Assembly (NCBI GenBank): GCA_027574665.1
Contig: CM050690.1
Coordinates: forward strand, 67,055,905-67,119,904
Length of the DNA: 64,000 bases
Source: Rhynochetos jubatus
Taxonomy: Eukaryota; Chordata; Aves; Eurypygiformes; Rhynochetidae
Direction: 5' to 3'
The notes below the pieces were generated by a model. The model saw only the letters and a program-made list of their open reading frames with translations, was not told where the DNA came from and did not search any database. This document shows positions 20,970-32,253 of this stretch, in pieces. The position numbers and the translations under genes were made by a program. The first letter of the stretch is position 1. The number at the start of each line of letters is the position of its first letter.

Positions 20970-22724
20970 ATGGCTGCAGAGCTGGACAACCGCTGTCCAA
21001 TATGCCTGGACAGCTGGGAGGAGCCCAGCTACACCATGCCATGCCTCCACCGGTTTTGCTATCCGTGTATCCGGCGGTGGGCTGACAGTCAGCCCGACTG
21101 CCCCCTCTGCAGAAGCAGGGTGACGTCCATCGTGCAGCGGGATGGCAGTTTGGAGGAGCATGTCATCCCACCACCTGCAGCAACGGGAGCTCCTGGCCAT
21201 CCAGCCACCCACCGCCTCCAGCCCCGCGCAGCTCTTGTGCGCGAACGACACCCCCTCTTCAGAAGGAGGGTGAGGTCCATCGTGCGCTCGGTGCAGTGGG
21301 ATGACAGATTGGAGGAGCATGTCATCCCACCGCATGCCCCACTGGGACATCCTGGCCATCCAGCCGCCCGCCGCCGCCAGCCCCGCGCAGCTCTTGTGCG
21401 CGAACGACACCCCCTCTTCAGAAGGAGGGTGACGTCCATCATGGGCTCGGTGCAGCGGGATGACAGATTGGAGGAGCATGTCATCCCACCGCGTGCCCCA
21501 CTGGGACATCCTGGCCATCCAGCCGCCCGCCGCCTCCACCCCCGCGCAGCTCTTGTGCGCAGACGCCGACGCCGACGCCGCCACCCCTGGCTGTCACGCT
21601 TCTGGGAACACTTAGCTCTGATCCAGCTCGCGATGCTCCGGCTGCGACAGGACCTGCAGCAGCAGCTGTTCAGGGCTGGCAGGTCGGCAAGAGCAGCAGC
21701 ACGGGCGCTCGTGCTGTCCACCCTGCAGCGCTTTGGCCTGGATGAGGACAGCCTGGTCCGGATGCTGCAGACTGACCTGCGCCAGCACCTGAGGACCTTC
21801 GTCCAGCGGCGGATTGACAGCATCGTGGACTGGTGCGGCCGTGAGGCCCGACGCTGGATGGGCCTGGGGGACCCCCGTGACGCCGAGGAGCGGGAGATCA
21901 GCCCCGCAGCTCCTCCCAGTCCTGCCGCCTCTGAAGGGGAAACTGCTGCACCCAACTCAGCCCCCTCCCACCATGAGGACAGGCAGGAGGCAGAAGAGGT
22001 TGTCCCCAGCACCTCATCAGCTGCCCTACAGGAGGATCCCGGCAGCCCCTCCCATGCCCCTGAACCCCCCCGTGCGGGGCAGGAAGAGCCTCAGGACCCC
22101 CGAGAGGAGGCTGTGCCTGGACCCTCCACGCTCAGCCAGGGCAGCCAACGCTCCCCGCAGGAGCCCCGGCAAGCACCAAAGAGGAGGGCTGATGGCCAGG
22201 TGGCCACTTCACCACCAAACAAGAGGCCAGCCCATTGGCAGGAAGAGGCACAGGACGCCCGAGAGGAGGCTGTGCCTGGGCCCTCCACGCTCAGCCAGGG
22301 CAGCCAACACTCCCCGCAGGAGCCCCGGCGAGCACCAAAGAGGAGGGCTGATGGCCAGGTGGCCACTTCCCTGCCGAAAAAGAGGCCAGCCCATCGGCAG
22401 GAAGAGGCACAGGACCCCCGAGAGGAGGCTGTGCCTGGGCCCTCCACGCTCAGCCAGGGCAGCCAACACTTCCCGCAGGAGCCCCGGCGAGCACCAAAGA
22501 GGAGGGCTGATGGCCAGGTGGCCACTTCACCACCAAACAAGAGGCCAGCCCATTGGCAGGAAGAGGCACAGGACCCCCGAGAGGAGGCTGTGCCTGGGCC
22601 CTCCACGCTCAGCCAGGGCAGCCAACACTTCCCGCAGGAGCCCCGGCGAGCACCAAAGAGGAGGGCTGATGGCCAGGTGGCCACTTCACCACCAAACAAG
22701 AGGCCAGCCCGTCGGCAACAGTAG
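20970..22724 (+). CDS. Topors-like RING protein, gene B, intact RING (unit 1)
   Basis: 584 codons from an ATG in strong Kozak context (GAGAGGATGG). Residues 9-47 form a C3HC4 RING with Cys9, Cys12, Cys25, His27, Cys30, Cys33, Cys44 and Cys47, the same spacing as TOPORS, a nuclear ubiquitin and SUMO E3 ligase. LEEHVIPP after the RING matches the TOPORS DDFKEYV region. Residues ~48-205 hold three ~53-residue repeats (RRRVTSIV..DDRLEEHVIPP..PRAALV) ending in an eight-Arg run. Residues 215-297 (QDLQQQLFRAGRSARAAARA ... LVRMLQTDLRQHLRTFVQRR) resemble the TOPORS helical region. Residues 372-583 are four 53-residue repeats, each with basic APKRRAD and KRPAHWQ patches that could act as nuclear-localisation signals. 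It is much shorter than TOPORS (~1,000 residues) and lacks its RS-rich tail. This is the only copy here with all zinc ligands, hence the best candidate for an active ligase. Confidence 0.85.
   Translation: MAAELDNRCPICLDSWEEPSYTMPCLHRFCYPCIRRWADSQPDCPLCRSRVTSIVQRDGSLEEHVIPPPAATGAPGHPATHRLQPRAALVRERHPLFRRRVRSIVRSVQWDDRLEEHVIPPHAPLGHPGHPAARRRQPRAALVRERHPLFRRRVTSIMGSVQRDDRLEEHVIPPRAPLGHPGHPAARRLHPRAALVRRRRRRRRHPWLSRFWEHLALIQLAMLRLRQDLQQQLFRAGRSARAAARALVLSTLQRFGLDEDSLVRMLQTDLRQHLRTFVQRRIDSIVDWCGREARRWMGLGDPRDAEEREISPAAPPSPAASEGETAAPNSAPSHHEDRQEAEEVVPSTSSAALQEDPGSPSHAPEPPRAGQEEPQDPREEAVPGPSTLSQGSQRSPQEPRQAPKRRADGQVATSPPNKRPAHWQEEAQDAREEAVPGPSTLSQGSQHSPQEPRRAPKRRADGQVATSLPKKRPAHRQEEAQDPREEAVPGPSTLSQGSQHFPQEPRRAPKRRADGQVATSPPNKRPAHWQEEAQDPREEAVPGPSTLSQGSQHFPQEPRRAPKRRADGQVATSPPNKRPARRQQ
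21111..21578 (+). repeat. N-terminal 53-codon repeats of gene B (unit 1)
   Basis: Three tandem copies of a module reading RRRVTSIVRSVQRDDRLEEH, then VIPP, GHPGHPA, RPRAALV. Copies 2 and 3 are 53 codons (159 bp); copy 1 lacks RSV. Each reproduces the end of the RING plus the EEHVIPP segment, so the duplication began at the RING's 3' edge. Units 3-5 have three copies, unit 2 has two, and the edge chimeras have one. Confidence 0.85.
22083..22718 (+). repeat. C-terminal 53-codon minisatellite of gene B (unit 1)
   Basis: Four tandem 159-bp copies of EEAQDPREEAVPGPSTLSQG, then SQHSPQEPRRAPKRRADGQV, then ATSPPNKRPAHWQ. Two subtypes alternate: ATSPPNKRPAHWQ and ATSLPKKRPAHRQ. Copy numbers: edge copies 2 each, unit 1 four, unit 2 six, units 3 and 4 four, unit 5 three. 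Confidence 0.9.
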
Positions 22725-23004
22725 GAGGCTGCCCCAGGTGCTGGTGACACCAACGCCGGACCTGCAGCTGGGGCACCCGCCAGCTCCAAGGGGAGCGGGA
22801 GGCTGACCTTATCAGTCCATCTCCAATCATTAAAGAATCCAACAGTGTACAAAAGCTACCGAAAGAGCCTTGGCATTCCTGACAGTGTAGCTGGTGTTGC
22901 TATCCCCAACGGTGTGGGTTTCTCCTGTGGCCTGCCATGGCTACCAGGACTCGGTCCATACTTTCCCCAGAGGTGGAAGCGAGGATGAACTCTCCCGCAG
23001 TGCC

Positions 23005-23220
23005 TCAGCCCATCCTCTTGCCTTTTTGGCAGATGGGGTGCAACACCTGTCCCTCCCTAGTCTTTGGTACCTCCCCCAACTGCAGTCTTCCAAAGATGAC
23101 AGAGGGTGGCCTGGCTGTGACATCAGCCCGCTCACTTGACACCCCCAGACAAATCCCGTCAGGGTCCTTGGGCTTGTATGGGGCAAGATTTCTTAGGAGC
23201 CCCCTGAGTTGCACGTCCTC
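23005..23220 (-). mobile_element. CR1 reverse-transcriptase fragment (unit 2)
   Basis: Same fragment as at 16,794-17,009, carried by the 6.2-kb unit. Confidence 0.75.
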
Positions 23221-24448
23221 TGCTGCTGGGATTCCTCCGCTCCTTGATCACTGCCTCGGGGACAAAACACCTGGGGGCAGCGGCAGTGAAGGCTGAGATG
23301 GAGAAGGCCCCGAGTCCCTCAGCCTCGCACGCGCCTGCTGTCGCTGCATCGCTCGGCCCGTTTGGCCAGCGGGCACGACGCAGCTCCAAGGACCCCCAAC
23401 ACCTCCGCCCCCCAGGCTGCGAGGGCGCGCCCAGCCAGGCCTGTTGACAGACGGCAGCGTCAGGGTGCTGGCGCTGCGAGCTCAGCTTATCGGCTTCGTC
23501 AACGCTGACAAAGAAAGGTCCAGAAGCTTCTCAGAGTGTCTTTCTTTTCAAAGCCAAGCACAAGGCACTGCAGGCAATGCCTTCCAGCAGGCTCTCAACA
23601 GGCCAGGAAAGCAAAAGGGGAGAATATCTTGGGGTGTGCAGTGAACTTCTTTAATGGGAATGCTGCAAGAGAGCCCTTTTCGCTCCCACGCCGCCAGCCT
23701 CTCCCTTCCCAGCACCGGAGCAAGGCTGTCCAAGCCCCTTGACCATCAGCAGGGCCGCCGGTCCTGAGGCAAAGCCAGGGGCCACGGACACAGGCCGTGC
23801 TGACAGCCCTCTCCCTGCTGGTGCCTCCACCCGCAAATGGCTCCCGGCACCCTCTAGTCACAGCCCTCTCAGCCTTCCCCTGACACCGCTCCACAACAGC
23901 GGCCCAAGCCCGCCAGCCCCAAAGCCCGCGGCCACGGCTGGCAGGCAGGAGGGCGTTGCTCTTCTCTTGTGGGGACAGGCCTGCTGCACGAAGGACGTGG
24001 CAGGTGACGGAGGCCCATCTCTCAGGCCTTGCCTTGGCCTGTGCGGACAGCAAAGCCCTAAACCCCGAGCACCCCAGGATTTCGGGAGCAATCCAGAAAC
24101 AGATTGACCGTTCAAGCAGAACACTTTTGTGCCGTGGGCTGAAATGCCCCGCCTCCCCCGGCTTCTCGCTGGGCCCACCTCTGTCCTGCTTTGAAGCCTT
24201 TCCCCAGACATACTGGCACCAGCCTGGCCCGTTCCCACAAGCCTCTCGACAACAGCCTCTCCAAAGGTCTGGGCAACCCCACACGCTTTCGCCCCACGTC
24301 CTGCAAGGACTCCCCCAGCCCTGCTGGCAGACAGCCCTGCTGGCAGACACCCCTGCAGCCTGCAAGGCCGCTGCACGGCCTTCCTGCGCGTGATCCGCCT
24401 CGGCTTTGCAGAAAAGGAAGCGGGGCTCCTGGGGGACACCAAAACGCA

Positions 24449-24746
24449 GAACGTGCCAGCAGCGGGCCCCGGTGGCAACGGCGGCCAACGGTCTGCTGGG
24501 CTGCATCAGGAGGAGTGCTGCCAGCACGTGGAGGGAGGGGGTCCTTGCCCTCTCCTCAGCACTGGTGCTGCCAGCCCTGCACTGCTGTATCCAGCTGCCC
24601 AGGACGAGAGGGACGAGGAGGTGCCGGAGAGAGCCCAGCCAAGGGCCAGCAAGATGCTGAAGGGCCTGGAGGATGTCTCCTGTGAGGAAAGGCTGGGAGA
24701 GCTGGGACTGGTCAGCCTGAACAAGAGAGGGCCCAGGGGCAGCAGC
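24449..24746 (+). mobile_element. CR1 fragment, end of ORF2 (unit 2)
   Basis: Same fragment as at 18,238-18,535. Confidence 0.85.
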
Positions 24747-25165
24747 CTCTCACCAAGGCCCCAGGAAGGGCTGGGGTGGCTTGAGGCTTGGAGCTGTCGT
24801 GACAGGCTGCTTTTGGTGCTGGCGTCATGCTCAGGCAGTTGTTCGCCACAGCTCTCGGTGGCCGACCCCAGAGCCACCAGGGGATTCTTCCCGGCCCTGC
24901 CATCTTCAGGCAGCCGGGGCACCTGGGAAGCAGACTCCCTCGCAGCAGCATAGGTGAGCTGCGATGGGAAAGCTCAGCCTGGGGTGGGGTGTTGGCAGGG
25001 TTTCCTTTCTGAGGGGCCAGGGCATGTCTTCCAGCTCTCCCTGGAGCAGCCCATGACCATGGCCACTCTTCATTTTTTAGCGCAGCACCCGCTGCTGCAG
25101 CGGCAGTGAGAGGGAGCTGCTTGTCACCCCCAGCTCCCCCCAGCCCACTGCGGCGAGTGGACAGC

Positions 25166-25882
25166 ATGGCCACAGAGCTGGAGAACCGCTGTCCCATACG
25201 CCTGCACAGCTGGGAGGAGGCCAGCTACGCCATGACGTGCCTCCACCAGTTGTGTTACGGGTGCGTCCTGCGGTGGGCTGAGGGCAAGCCCGAGTGCCCC
25301 CTGTGCAAGAGGCGGGCGACCTCCACCGTGCACTGGGTGCGGGCACACAACGACTTTGAGGAGCATGTCATCCCACACCTGCAGCTCCATCAGTCGTCGT
25401 CCAGCTGACAGGAGAAGCTCCCGGACACCCAACCGCCCACAGCCTCCCTCAGCCTGCAGCAACCTGGCTGGCAGGTGCGAAGTCGCTGCTCCAGGCTCCA
25501 GTGGGCGGGTTCTATGCCTACGTCTGGGCATAAGTCTTCCATGTCTCGGAAGAGCAGCATCCCCATCTCCCAAGGGGATGCTGCTGCACCCAACCCAGCA
25601 CCTTCCCACAATCCCAACAGACTGGGGGCAGAAGAGGTCCCGAGCACCTCATCGGCTGCCCTTCGGAAGTATCCCGGCAGCCCCTCCTCTGCCCCCAACC
25701 CCACCCACGGGCAGCAGGAAGAGCCGCAGGAGCACCCAGAGGAGGCAGTGCCCAGGACCTCCACTCCCATGCAGGGCAGCCAAGGCTCCCGGTGGGGGCC
25801 CCGGCAAGCCCCGAAGAGGAGGGCTAGCGGCCAGGAGGCCACTTCACTGCCAAACGAGAGGCCACCCCGCCGGCGACAGTAG
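25166..25882 (+). pseudogene. Topors-like gene A (unit 2)
   Basis: Same structure as the unit-1 copy: Arg at zinc-ligand position 12 and the same TGA after 80 codons (25,406-25,408). The downstream frame is intact to its own stop and ends PNERPPRRRQ, without the 1-bp deletion seen in unit 1. Residue 57 is His (STVHWV) where units 1 and 5 have Arg. Confidence 0.75.
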
Positions 25883-26644
25883 GAGGCTGCCCCAGAAGCT
25901 GGTGAGACCAGTGCTGGACCAGCAGCTGGGGTGCCCGCCAGCTCCAAGGGGACTGGGAGGCTGACAATATCAGCCCTCAGGACTCTCATCAGGATTGGCC
26001 GCTGTCTCTCCCCATCCTACCAGGCACAGCTGGAAAGTGCTTGGTCTCCCTGCCCTTGATGCCTTTCCCGTAGGCACTGGGGTGCGCTTCGATGTGCCCC
26101 GAGGCCTTCCCTGCTCCATGCCGGACCAGCCCCAGACACACAGATCCTCCTTGGCTCCCCTGAGTCCCTCTGGTCTGTGGGCCTCCGCCCTGCCCAGGAC
26201 CCCAAACGGGACGCAGTGCCGGGATGAGGCCTGGTGGGTGCTGAGCGGGGGGATCACCCTCGTGCCGCCTGGCTGGGGGAGAGGGAGAGGAGGAAACGCG
26301 CGAGAGGGAGCCAAGTGCTGCTGTGACCCCCGTGGGAGCCCAGGGGCCTGGCCAGCAGTGCTGGGGCGTGGGGGGAGCCTGTGGGACTTTGTCCTGCAGC
26401 CTCCCAGGGAGGCAGGAGGTGTCACCCTGTCAACCCTCTTGCTGCAGGTGCCTGGAGACGGCTGCCCCAGCCAGAGCGAGCTGACAGGGCCCTGGGAAGA
26501 CACGGCCGAGGCCTCGGTGCCTGGCGTGAAACACCGATGCTGGGCACAAGCCAGGAGATGGGGGGATGGAGTGGGCAGTGGCGCTGTGGGAACCCCAGAC
26601 AAGTGAGCTGGGGCTGCAGGGCTGCTGGGCCGAGGGTTGCCCAT

Positions 26645-26743
26645 TGTGATATCACTGAGCGATGGTTCCAATGAGGTATGGTCCCCAACGATGGGTTGGT
26701 TCTGTTGTCGCCGACGGGTGGACTGTGATGTCACCGAGCGATG
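26645..26743 (+). promoter_or_regulatory. Paired CRE-like elements (unit 2)
   Basis: Identical pair; the spacer has one change (CCCCAACGATGG). Confidence 0.45.
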
Positions 26744-27181
26744 CAATGTCTCCAGGCATCAAAGTCCCACCCAGCCGGCCCGTGCCCTCACTCCAGCTGA
26801 GCAGTCTGCGAGGCTGCACTGCTCACAGGAGCCCTGGTGCTTGGGTCCTGATTGTGGAGTTCGTCCTGGCAGTTTTCCGCTCGCTGCTCCAGAGCAGCGG
26901 GAGGACTTTCCCCGGCCGGGCCTGCCAGCTGCAGGCAGCCGGGGCACCCAAGGGCCACACTCGCAGCAGCTGAGGTGAGCTGGGAGGGGAAAGCCCAACC
27001 TGGGGAGCTGGGAGGTTTCCTTCCTGAGCGGCCTGGGCCTTTCTTCCCCTCCCGCCTGGCCCAGTGGCTGACTGCGGCCCCTCTCCCCTTTCCAACGAGA
27101 CACCGGCTGCTGCTGCAGCAGTGAGAGGGAGCGTCCCGACACCCCCAGCTCCCCCCAGGCCCACCGCAGCACACAGAGAGG

Positions 27182-29095
27182 ATGGCTGCAGAGCTGGACA
27201 ACCGCTGTCCAATATACCTGGACAGCTGGGAGGAGCCCAGCTACACCATGCCATGCCTCCACCGGTTTTGCTATCCGTGTATCCGGCGGTGGGCTGACAG
27301 TCGGCCCGACTGCCCCCTCTGCAGAAGGAGGGTGACGTCCATCGTGCAGCGGGATGACAGATTGGAGGAGCATGTCATCCCACCACCTGCAGCAACGGGA
27401 GCTCCTGGCCATCCAGCCGCCCACCGCCCCCAGCCCCGCGCAGCTCTTGTGTGCGAACGACACCCCTTCTTCAGAAGGAGGGTGACATCCATCGTGCGCT
27501 CAGTGCAGCGGGATGACAGATTGGAGGAGCATGTCATCCCACCGCGTGCCCCACTGGGACATCCTGGCCATCCAGCCGCCCGCCGCCTCCACCCCCGCGC
27601 AGCTCTTGTGCACAGACGACAACGATGACGACGCCACCCCTGGCTGTCACGCTTCTGGGAACACTTAGCTCTGATCCAGCTCACGATGCTCCGGCTGCGA
27701 CAGGACCTGCAGCAGCAGCTGTTCAGGGCTGGCAGGTCGGCAAGAGCAGCAGCACGGGCGCTCGTGCTGTCCACCCTGCAGCGCTTTGGCCTGGATGAGG
27801 ACAGCCTGGTCCGGATGCTGCAGACTGACCTGCGCCAGCACCTGAGGACCTTCATCCAGCGGCGGATTGACAGCATTGTGGACTGGTGCGGCCGTGAGGC
27901 CCGACGCTGGATGGGCCTGGGGGACCCCCGTGACGCCGAGGAGCGGGAGATCAGCCCCGCAGCTCCTCCCAGTCCTGCCGCCTCTGAAGGGGAAGCTGCT
28001 GCACCCAACTCAGCCCCCTCCCACCATGAGGACAGGCAGGAGGCAGAAGAGGTTGTCCCCAGCACCCCATCAGCTGCTCTACAGGAGGATCCCGGCAGCC
28101 CCTCCCATGCCCCTGAACCCCCCCGTGCGGGGCAGGAAGAGCCTCAGGACCCCCGAGAGGAGGCTGTGCCTGGACCCTCCACGCTCAGCCAGGGCAGCCA
28201 ACGCTCCCTGCAGGAGCCCCGGCAAGCACCAAAGAGGAGGGCTGATGGCCAGGTGGCCACTTCACCACCAAACAAGAGGCCAGCCCATTGGCAGGAAGAG
28301 GCACAGGACGCCCGAGAGGAGGCTGTGCCTGGGCCCTCCACGCTCAGCCAGGGCAGCCAACACTCCCCGCAGGAGCCCCGGCGAGCACCAAAGAGGAGGG
28401 CTGATGGCCAGGTGGCCACTTCCCTGCCGAAAAAGAGGCCAGCCCATCGGCAGGAAGAGGCACAGGACCCCCGAGAGGAGGCTGTGCCTGGACCCTCCAC
28501 GCTCAGCCAGGGCAGCCAACACTCCCCGCAGGAGCCCCGGCGAGCACCAAAGAGGAGGGCTGATGGCCAGGTGGCCACTTCCCTGCCGAAAAAGAGGCCA
28601 GCCCATCGGCAGGAAGAGGCACAGGACCCCCGAGAGGAGGCTGTGCCTGGACCCTCCACGCTCAGCCAGGGCAGCCAACACTCCCCGCAGGAGCCCCGGC
28701 AAGCACCAAAGAGGAGGGCTGATGGCCAGGTGGCCACTTCACCACCAAACAAGAGGCCAGCCCATTGGCAGGAAGAGGCACAGGACCCCCGAGAGGAGGC
28801 TGTGCCTGGGCCCTCCACGCTCAGCCAGGGCAGCCAACACTCCCCGCAGGAGCCCCGGCAAGCACCAAAGAGGAGGGCTGATGGCCAGGTGGCCACTTCA
28901 CCACCAAACAAGAGGCCAGCCCATTGGCAGGAAGAGGCACAGGACCCCCGAGAGGAGGCTGTGCCTAGGCCCTCCACGCTCAGCCAGGGCAGCCAACACT
29001 CCCCGCAGGAGCCCCGGCAAGCACCAAAGAGGAGGGCTGATGGCCAGGTGGCCACTTCACCACCAAACAAGAGGCCAGCCCGTCGGCAACAGTAG
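27182..29095 (+). pseudogene. Topors-like gene B with nonsense codon (unit 2)
   Basis: The full frame would be 637 codons, but a CGA in the Arg run has become TGA at 27,626-27,628, leaving a 148-residue product that ends just after the N-terminal repeats. The rest is open in the same frame to 29,095. In the RING, Cys12 is Tyr (CPIYLDSW) while Cys33 and Arg35 are kept. It has two N-terminal repeats where others have three, and six C-terminal 53-residue repeats, the highest number here; the last begins with VPRPSTL instead of VPGPSTL. A downstream ATG at 27,686 could start a RING-less protein of 469 residues. Confidence 0.8.
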
Positions 29096-29375
29096 GAGGC
29101 TGCCCCAGGTGCTGGTGACACCAACGCCGGACCTGCAGCTGGGGCACCCGCCAGCTCCAAGGGGAGCGGGAGGCTGACCTTATCAGTCCATCTCCAATCA
29201 TTAAAGAATCCAACAGTGTACAAAAGCTACCGAAAGAGCCTTGGCATTCCTGACAGTGTAGCTGGTGTTGCTATCCCCAACGGTGTGGGTTTCTCCTGTG
29301 GCCTGCCATGGCTACCAGGACTCGGTCCATACTTTCCCCAGAGGTGGAAGCGAGGATGAACTCTCCCGCAGTGCC

Positions 29376-29591
29376 TCAGCCCATCCTCTTGCCTTTTTGG
29401 CAGATGGGGTGCAACACCTGTCCCTCCCTAGTCTTTGGTACCTCCCCCAACTGCAGTCTTCCAAAGATGACAGAGGGTGGCCTGGCTGTGACATCAGCCC
29501 GCTCACTTGACACCCCCAGACAAATCCCGTCAGGGTCCTTGGGCTTGTACGGGGCAAGATTTCTTAGGAGCCCCCTGAGTTGCACGTCCTC
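29376..29591 (-). mobile_element. CR1 reverse-transcriptase fragment (unit 3)
   Basis: Same fragment as at 16,794-17,009. Confidence 0.75.
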
Positions 29592-30819
29592 TGCTGCTGG
29601 GATTCCTCCGCTCCTTGATCGCAGCCTCGGGGACGAAACACCTGGGGGCAGCGGCAGTGAAGGCTGAGATGGAGAAGGCCCCGAGTCCCTCAGCCTCGCA
29701 CGCGCCTGCTGTCGCTGCATCGCTCGGCCCGTTTGGCCAGCGGGCACGACGCAGCTCCAAGGACCCCCAACACCTCCGCCCCCCAGGCTGCGAGGGCGCG
29801 CCCAGCCAGGCCTGCTGACAGACGGCAGCGTCAGGGTGCTGGTGCTGCGAGCTCAGCTTATCGGCTTCGTCAACGCTGACAAAGAAAGGTCCAGAAGCTT
29901 CTCAGAGTGTCTTTCTTTTCAAAGCCAAGCACAAGGCACTGCAGGCAATGCCTTCCAGCAGGCTCTCAACAGGCCAGGAAAGCAAAAGGGGAGAATATCT
30001 TGGGGTGTGCAGTGAACTTCTTTAATGGGAATGCTGCAAGAGAGCCCCTTTCGCTCCCACGCCGCCAGCCTCTCCCTTCCCAGCACCGGAGCAAGGCTGT
30101 CCAAGCCCCTTGACCATCAGCAGGGCCGCCGGTCCTGAGGCAAAGCCAGGGGCCACGGACACAGGCCGTGCTGACAGCCCTCTCCCTGCTGGTGCCTCCA
30201 CCCGCAAATGGCTCCCGGCACCCTCTAGTCACAGCCCTCTCAGCCTTCCCCTGACACCGCTCCACAACAGCGGCCCAAGCCCGCCAGCCCCAAAGCCCGC
30301 GGCCACGGCTGGCAGGCAGGAGGGCGTTGCTCTTCTCTTGTGGGGACAGGCCTGCTGCACGAAGGACGTGGCAGGTGACGGAGGCCCATCTCTCAGGCCT
30401 TGCCTTGGCCTGTGCGGACAGCAAAGCCCTAAACCCCGAGCACCCCAGGATTTCGGGAGCAATCCAGAAACAGATTGGCCGTTCAAGCAGAACACTTTTG
30501 TGCCGTGGGCTGAAATGCCCCGCCTCCCCCGGCTTCTCGCTGGGCCCACCTCTGTCCTGCTTTGAAGCCTTTCCCCAGACATACTGGCACCAGCCTGGCC
30601 CGTTCCCACAAGCCTCTCGACAACAGCCTCTCCAAAGGTCTGGGCAACCCCACACGCTTTCGCCCCACGTCCTGCAAGGACTCCCCCAGCCCTGCTGGCA
30701 GACAGCCCTGCTGGCAGACACCCCTGCAGCCTGCAAGGCCGCTGCACGGCCTTCCTGCGCGTGATCCGCCTCGGCTTTGCAGAAAAGGAAGCGGGGCTCC
30801 TGGGGGACACCAAAACGCA

Positions 30820-31117
30820 GAACGTGCCAGCAGCGGGCCCCGGTGGCAACGGCGGCCAACGGTCTGCTGGGCTGCATCAGGAGGAGTGCTGCCAGCACGT
30901 GGAGGGAGGGGGTCCTTGCCCTCTCCTCAGCGCTGGTGCTGCCAACCCTGCACTGCTGTATCCAGCTGCCCAGGACGAGAGGGACGAGGAGGTGCCGGAG
31001 AGAGCCCAGCCAAGGGCCAGCAAGATGCTGAAGGGCCTGGAGGATGTCTCCTGTGAGGAAAGGCTGGGAGAGCTGGGACTGGTCAGCCTGAACAAGAGAG
31101 GGCCCAGGGGCAGCAGC
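30820..31117 (+). mobile_element. CR1 fragment, end of ORF2 (unit 3)
   Basis: Same fragment; carries the GCTGGTGCTGCCAACC variant shared with units 4 and 5. Confidence 0.85.
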
Positions 31118-31536
31118 CTCTCACCAAGGCCCCAGGAAGGGCTGGGGTGGCTTGAGGCTTGGAGCTGTCGTGACAGGCTGCTTTTGGTGCTGGCGTCATG
31201 CTCAGGCAGTTGTTCGCCACAGCTCTCGGTGGCCGACCCCAGAGCCACCAGGGGATTCTTCCCGGCCCTGCCATCTTCAGGCAGCCGGGGCACCTGGGAA
31301 GCAGACTCCCTCGCAGCAGCATAGGTGAGCTGCGATGGGAAAGCTCAGCCTGGGGTGGGGTGTTGGCAGGGTTTCCTTTCTGAGGGGCCAGGGCATGTCT
31401 TCCAGCTCTCCCTGGAGCAGCCCATGACCATGGCCACTCTTCATTTTTTAGCGCAGCACCCGCTGCTGCAGCGGCAGTGAGAGGGAGCTGCTTGTCACCC
31501 CCAGCTCCCCCCAGCCCACTGCGGCGAGTGGACAGC

Positions 31537-32253
31537 ATGGCCACAGAGCTGGAGAACCGCTGTCCCATACGCCTGCACAGCTGGGAGGAGGCCAGCTACG
31601 CCATGACGTGCCTCCACCAGTTGTGTTACGGGTGCGTCCTGCGGTGGGCTGAGGGCAAGCCCGAGTGCCCCCTGTGCAAGAGGCGGGCGACCTCCACCGT
31701 GCACTGGGTGCGGGCACACAACGACTTTGAGGAGCATGTCATCCCACACCTGCAGCTCCATCAGTCGTCGTCCAGCTGACAGGAGAAGCTCCCGGACACC
31801 CAACCGCCCACAGCCTCCCTCAGCCTGCAGCAACCTGGCTGGCAGGTGCGAAGTCGCTGCTCCAGGCTCCAGTGGGCGGGTTCTATGCCTACGTCTGGGC
31901 ATAAGTCTTCCATGTCTCGGAAGAGCAGCATCCCCATCTCCCAAGGGGATGCTGCTGCACCCAACCCAGCACCTTCCCACAATCCCAACAGACTGGGGGC
32001 AGAAGAGGTCCCGAGCACCTCATCGGCTGCCCTTCGGAAGTATCCCGGCAGCCCCTCCTCTGCCCCCAACCCCACCCACGGGCAGCAGGAAGAGCCGCAG
32101 GAGCACCCAGAGGAGGCAGTGCCCAGGACCTCCACTCCCATGCAGGGCAGCCAAGGCTCCCGGTGGGGGCCCCGGCAAGCCCCGAAGAGGAGGGCTAGCG
32201 GCCAGGAGGCCACTTCACTGCCAAACGAGAGGCCACCCCGCCGGCGACAGTAG
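31537..32253 (+). pseudogene. Topors-like gene A (unit 3)
   Basis: Same as unit 2, including Arg12, His57, the TGA at 31,777-31,779 and the intact downstream frame. Confidence 0.75.

Noticed and set aside
21089..22012. Long minus-strand frames opposite gene B (about 260-340 codons) and opposite the C-terminal repeats (200-359 codons)
   Set aside because: Gene B has G+C-rich codons and repeats of 159 bp, a multiple of three, so antisense frames stay open automatically. The sense frame has the RING and TOPORS-like motifs.
21814..22806. 330-codon plus-strand frame overlapping gene B in another frame
   Set aside because: A shadow of the C-terminal minisatellite: it has the same 53-codon periodicity, no domain, and its length follows repeat number.
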